A stretch of 26,251 nt of DNA from a virus. Below the pieces are notes generated by a model. That model ran no database searches, had not been told where the DNA came from, and saw only the letters and a program-made list of their open reading frames with translations. The position numbers were made by a program, and so were the translations under genes. Every line of letters starts with the position of its first letter. Within the stretch, counting starts at the first letter, position 1. This document shows positions 25,885 to 26,251 of this stretch, one piece after another. Where the stretch lies: positions 1 to 26,251 of the IMG/VR virus record IMGVR_UViG_3300035698_013720; one strand, written 5' to 3'.

Positions 25885-26251
25885 TCCCCCCTTACATATG
25901 CGTATCTAAAATAATTTTCTCTCTTTGGCCCATATGCTGTCATAAGACCTTCCGGCTTAAATCCAAAAAATCTAGCAAATCTGGTACCGGCATCAAAGCC
26001 CTCCCGGACCGGCGTCTGCACTCGGTGGTATGGTGTTAGGGCCATCCACATCCGTACAGCCTTAATAAAGGCCCGAGGGTCTCTGCGATAATAGGTCATA
26101 ATGTCCTCATCCACAAGTGCCCAGAGCTCACCGACCCCACACCACATTGGAACAATGCCGGCCAACATAATCAACTTATCACCCGAGTAAATCGACACTG
26201 AGTTCGTTGAATAAGGCAGTGCCAGCTCAAGCGGATTCTTGTCAGGCCCAA
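25881..26251 (-). CDS. Internal virion protein A-like (gp13/GNAT-like), truncated by window edge
   Basis: The frame is open through the right edge, so the N-terminus is outside the window. A GTG at 26198 could serve as a start, but 17 more codons (beginning GPDKNPLELALPYSTNS) lie upstream without a stop. Visible residues (SGDKLIMLAGIVP, GVGELWALVDEDI, YRRDPRAFIKAVRMW, ARFFGFKPEGLMTAYG, YFRYAYVRGE) have the acetyltransferase-like GNAT layout with GF.PEG near the end, as in T7 gp13-type proteins next to gene 14. The usual acetyl-CoA loop is not evident, so it may be a non-catalytic relative. Confidence 0.75.
   Translation of the reverse strand, partial: GPDKNPLELALPYSTNSVSIYSGDKLIMLAGIVPMWCGVGELWALVDEDIMTYYRRDPRAFIKAVRMWMALTPYHRVQTPVREGFDAGTRFARFFGFKPEGLMTAYGPKRENYFRYAYVRGE

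Noticed and set aside
1-26251. tRNA or rRNA genes
   Set aside because: No cloverleaf with a TTC-type T-loop and CCA end, or rRNA signature, was noticed. A tRNAscan run would settle this; I could not run it.

Overview
The window looks like part of the genome of a lytic, T7-like (podovirus-type) bacteriophage. The evidence is a T7-type family A DNA polymerase, a fused primase-helicase, a gp2.5-like single-stranded DNA-binding protein, a YqaJ/lambda-type exonuclease, a T4-type lysozyme, and a late block that resembles the T7 ejection proteins gp13 to gp16. Ejection proteins of this kind point to a Gram-negative host. No tRNA, rRNA, CRISPR array, integrase or RNA polymerase gene was seen. Nearly every independent transcription unit outside the late block has a sigma70-like promoter, almost always with a perfect TTGACA -35 box, so host RNA polymerase probably transcribes these genes.

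Layout. (1) 1-573 is non-coding and rich in short repeats. (2) 574-2148 is a small leftward operon: a trypsin-like serine protease with two small unknown genes behind it. (3) 2098-2989 is a repeat-dense, gene-free control region with a pyrimidine-rich CTTA tract, a 59-bp tandem repeat and the first copy of a perfect 72-bp direct repeat. (4) 2990-3876 holds a small soluble gene and five tiny putative membrane-protein genes. The second copy of the 72-bp repeat lies just before the last of these. (5) 3894-6187 holds lysozyme, an unknown gene, the SSB and a half-length PnuC-like membrane protein. Several promoter/structured-RNA/terminator units sit between these genes, including a compact RNA fold with a possible pseudoknot right after the SSB gene. 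(6) 6355-13264 is the recombination and replication module: DUF1064-like nuclease (on the opposite strand), YqaJ exonuclease, a proteasome/HslV-like Ntn hydrolase, polymerase and primase-helicase. (7) 13303-17445 carries a zinc-ribbon DEDD exonuclease, then a nucleotide-related cassette (LOG-family phosphoribohydrolase, DUF5664-type dNTP diphosphohydrolase-like protein, histidine phosphatase) and small unknown genes. (8) 17448-26251 is the leftward late module, convergent with everything before it: holin, XhlA-like protein, a small tail-associated protein, tail fibre, a very large internal virion protein with a muralytic N-terminus, two more internal virion proteins, and a gp13/GNAT-like gene cut by the window edge.

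How the parts fit. Rightward genes on host promoters would make the replisome and nucleotide-handling enzymes, and the leftward block makes the particle and lysis proteins. The most unusual points are the set of short RNA leaders with their own promoters and terminators, the cluster of tiny membrane proteins, the phage Ntn hydrolase, the LOG/DUF5664/phosphatase cassette, a frame-shifting 35-bp duplication at the end of the PnuC-like gene, and an apparent AUA start codon for the 661-residue internal virion protein. All family calls are from reading motifs by eye. No database search or folding program was run.
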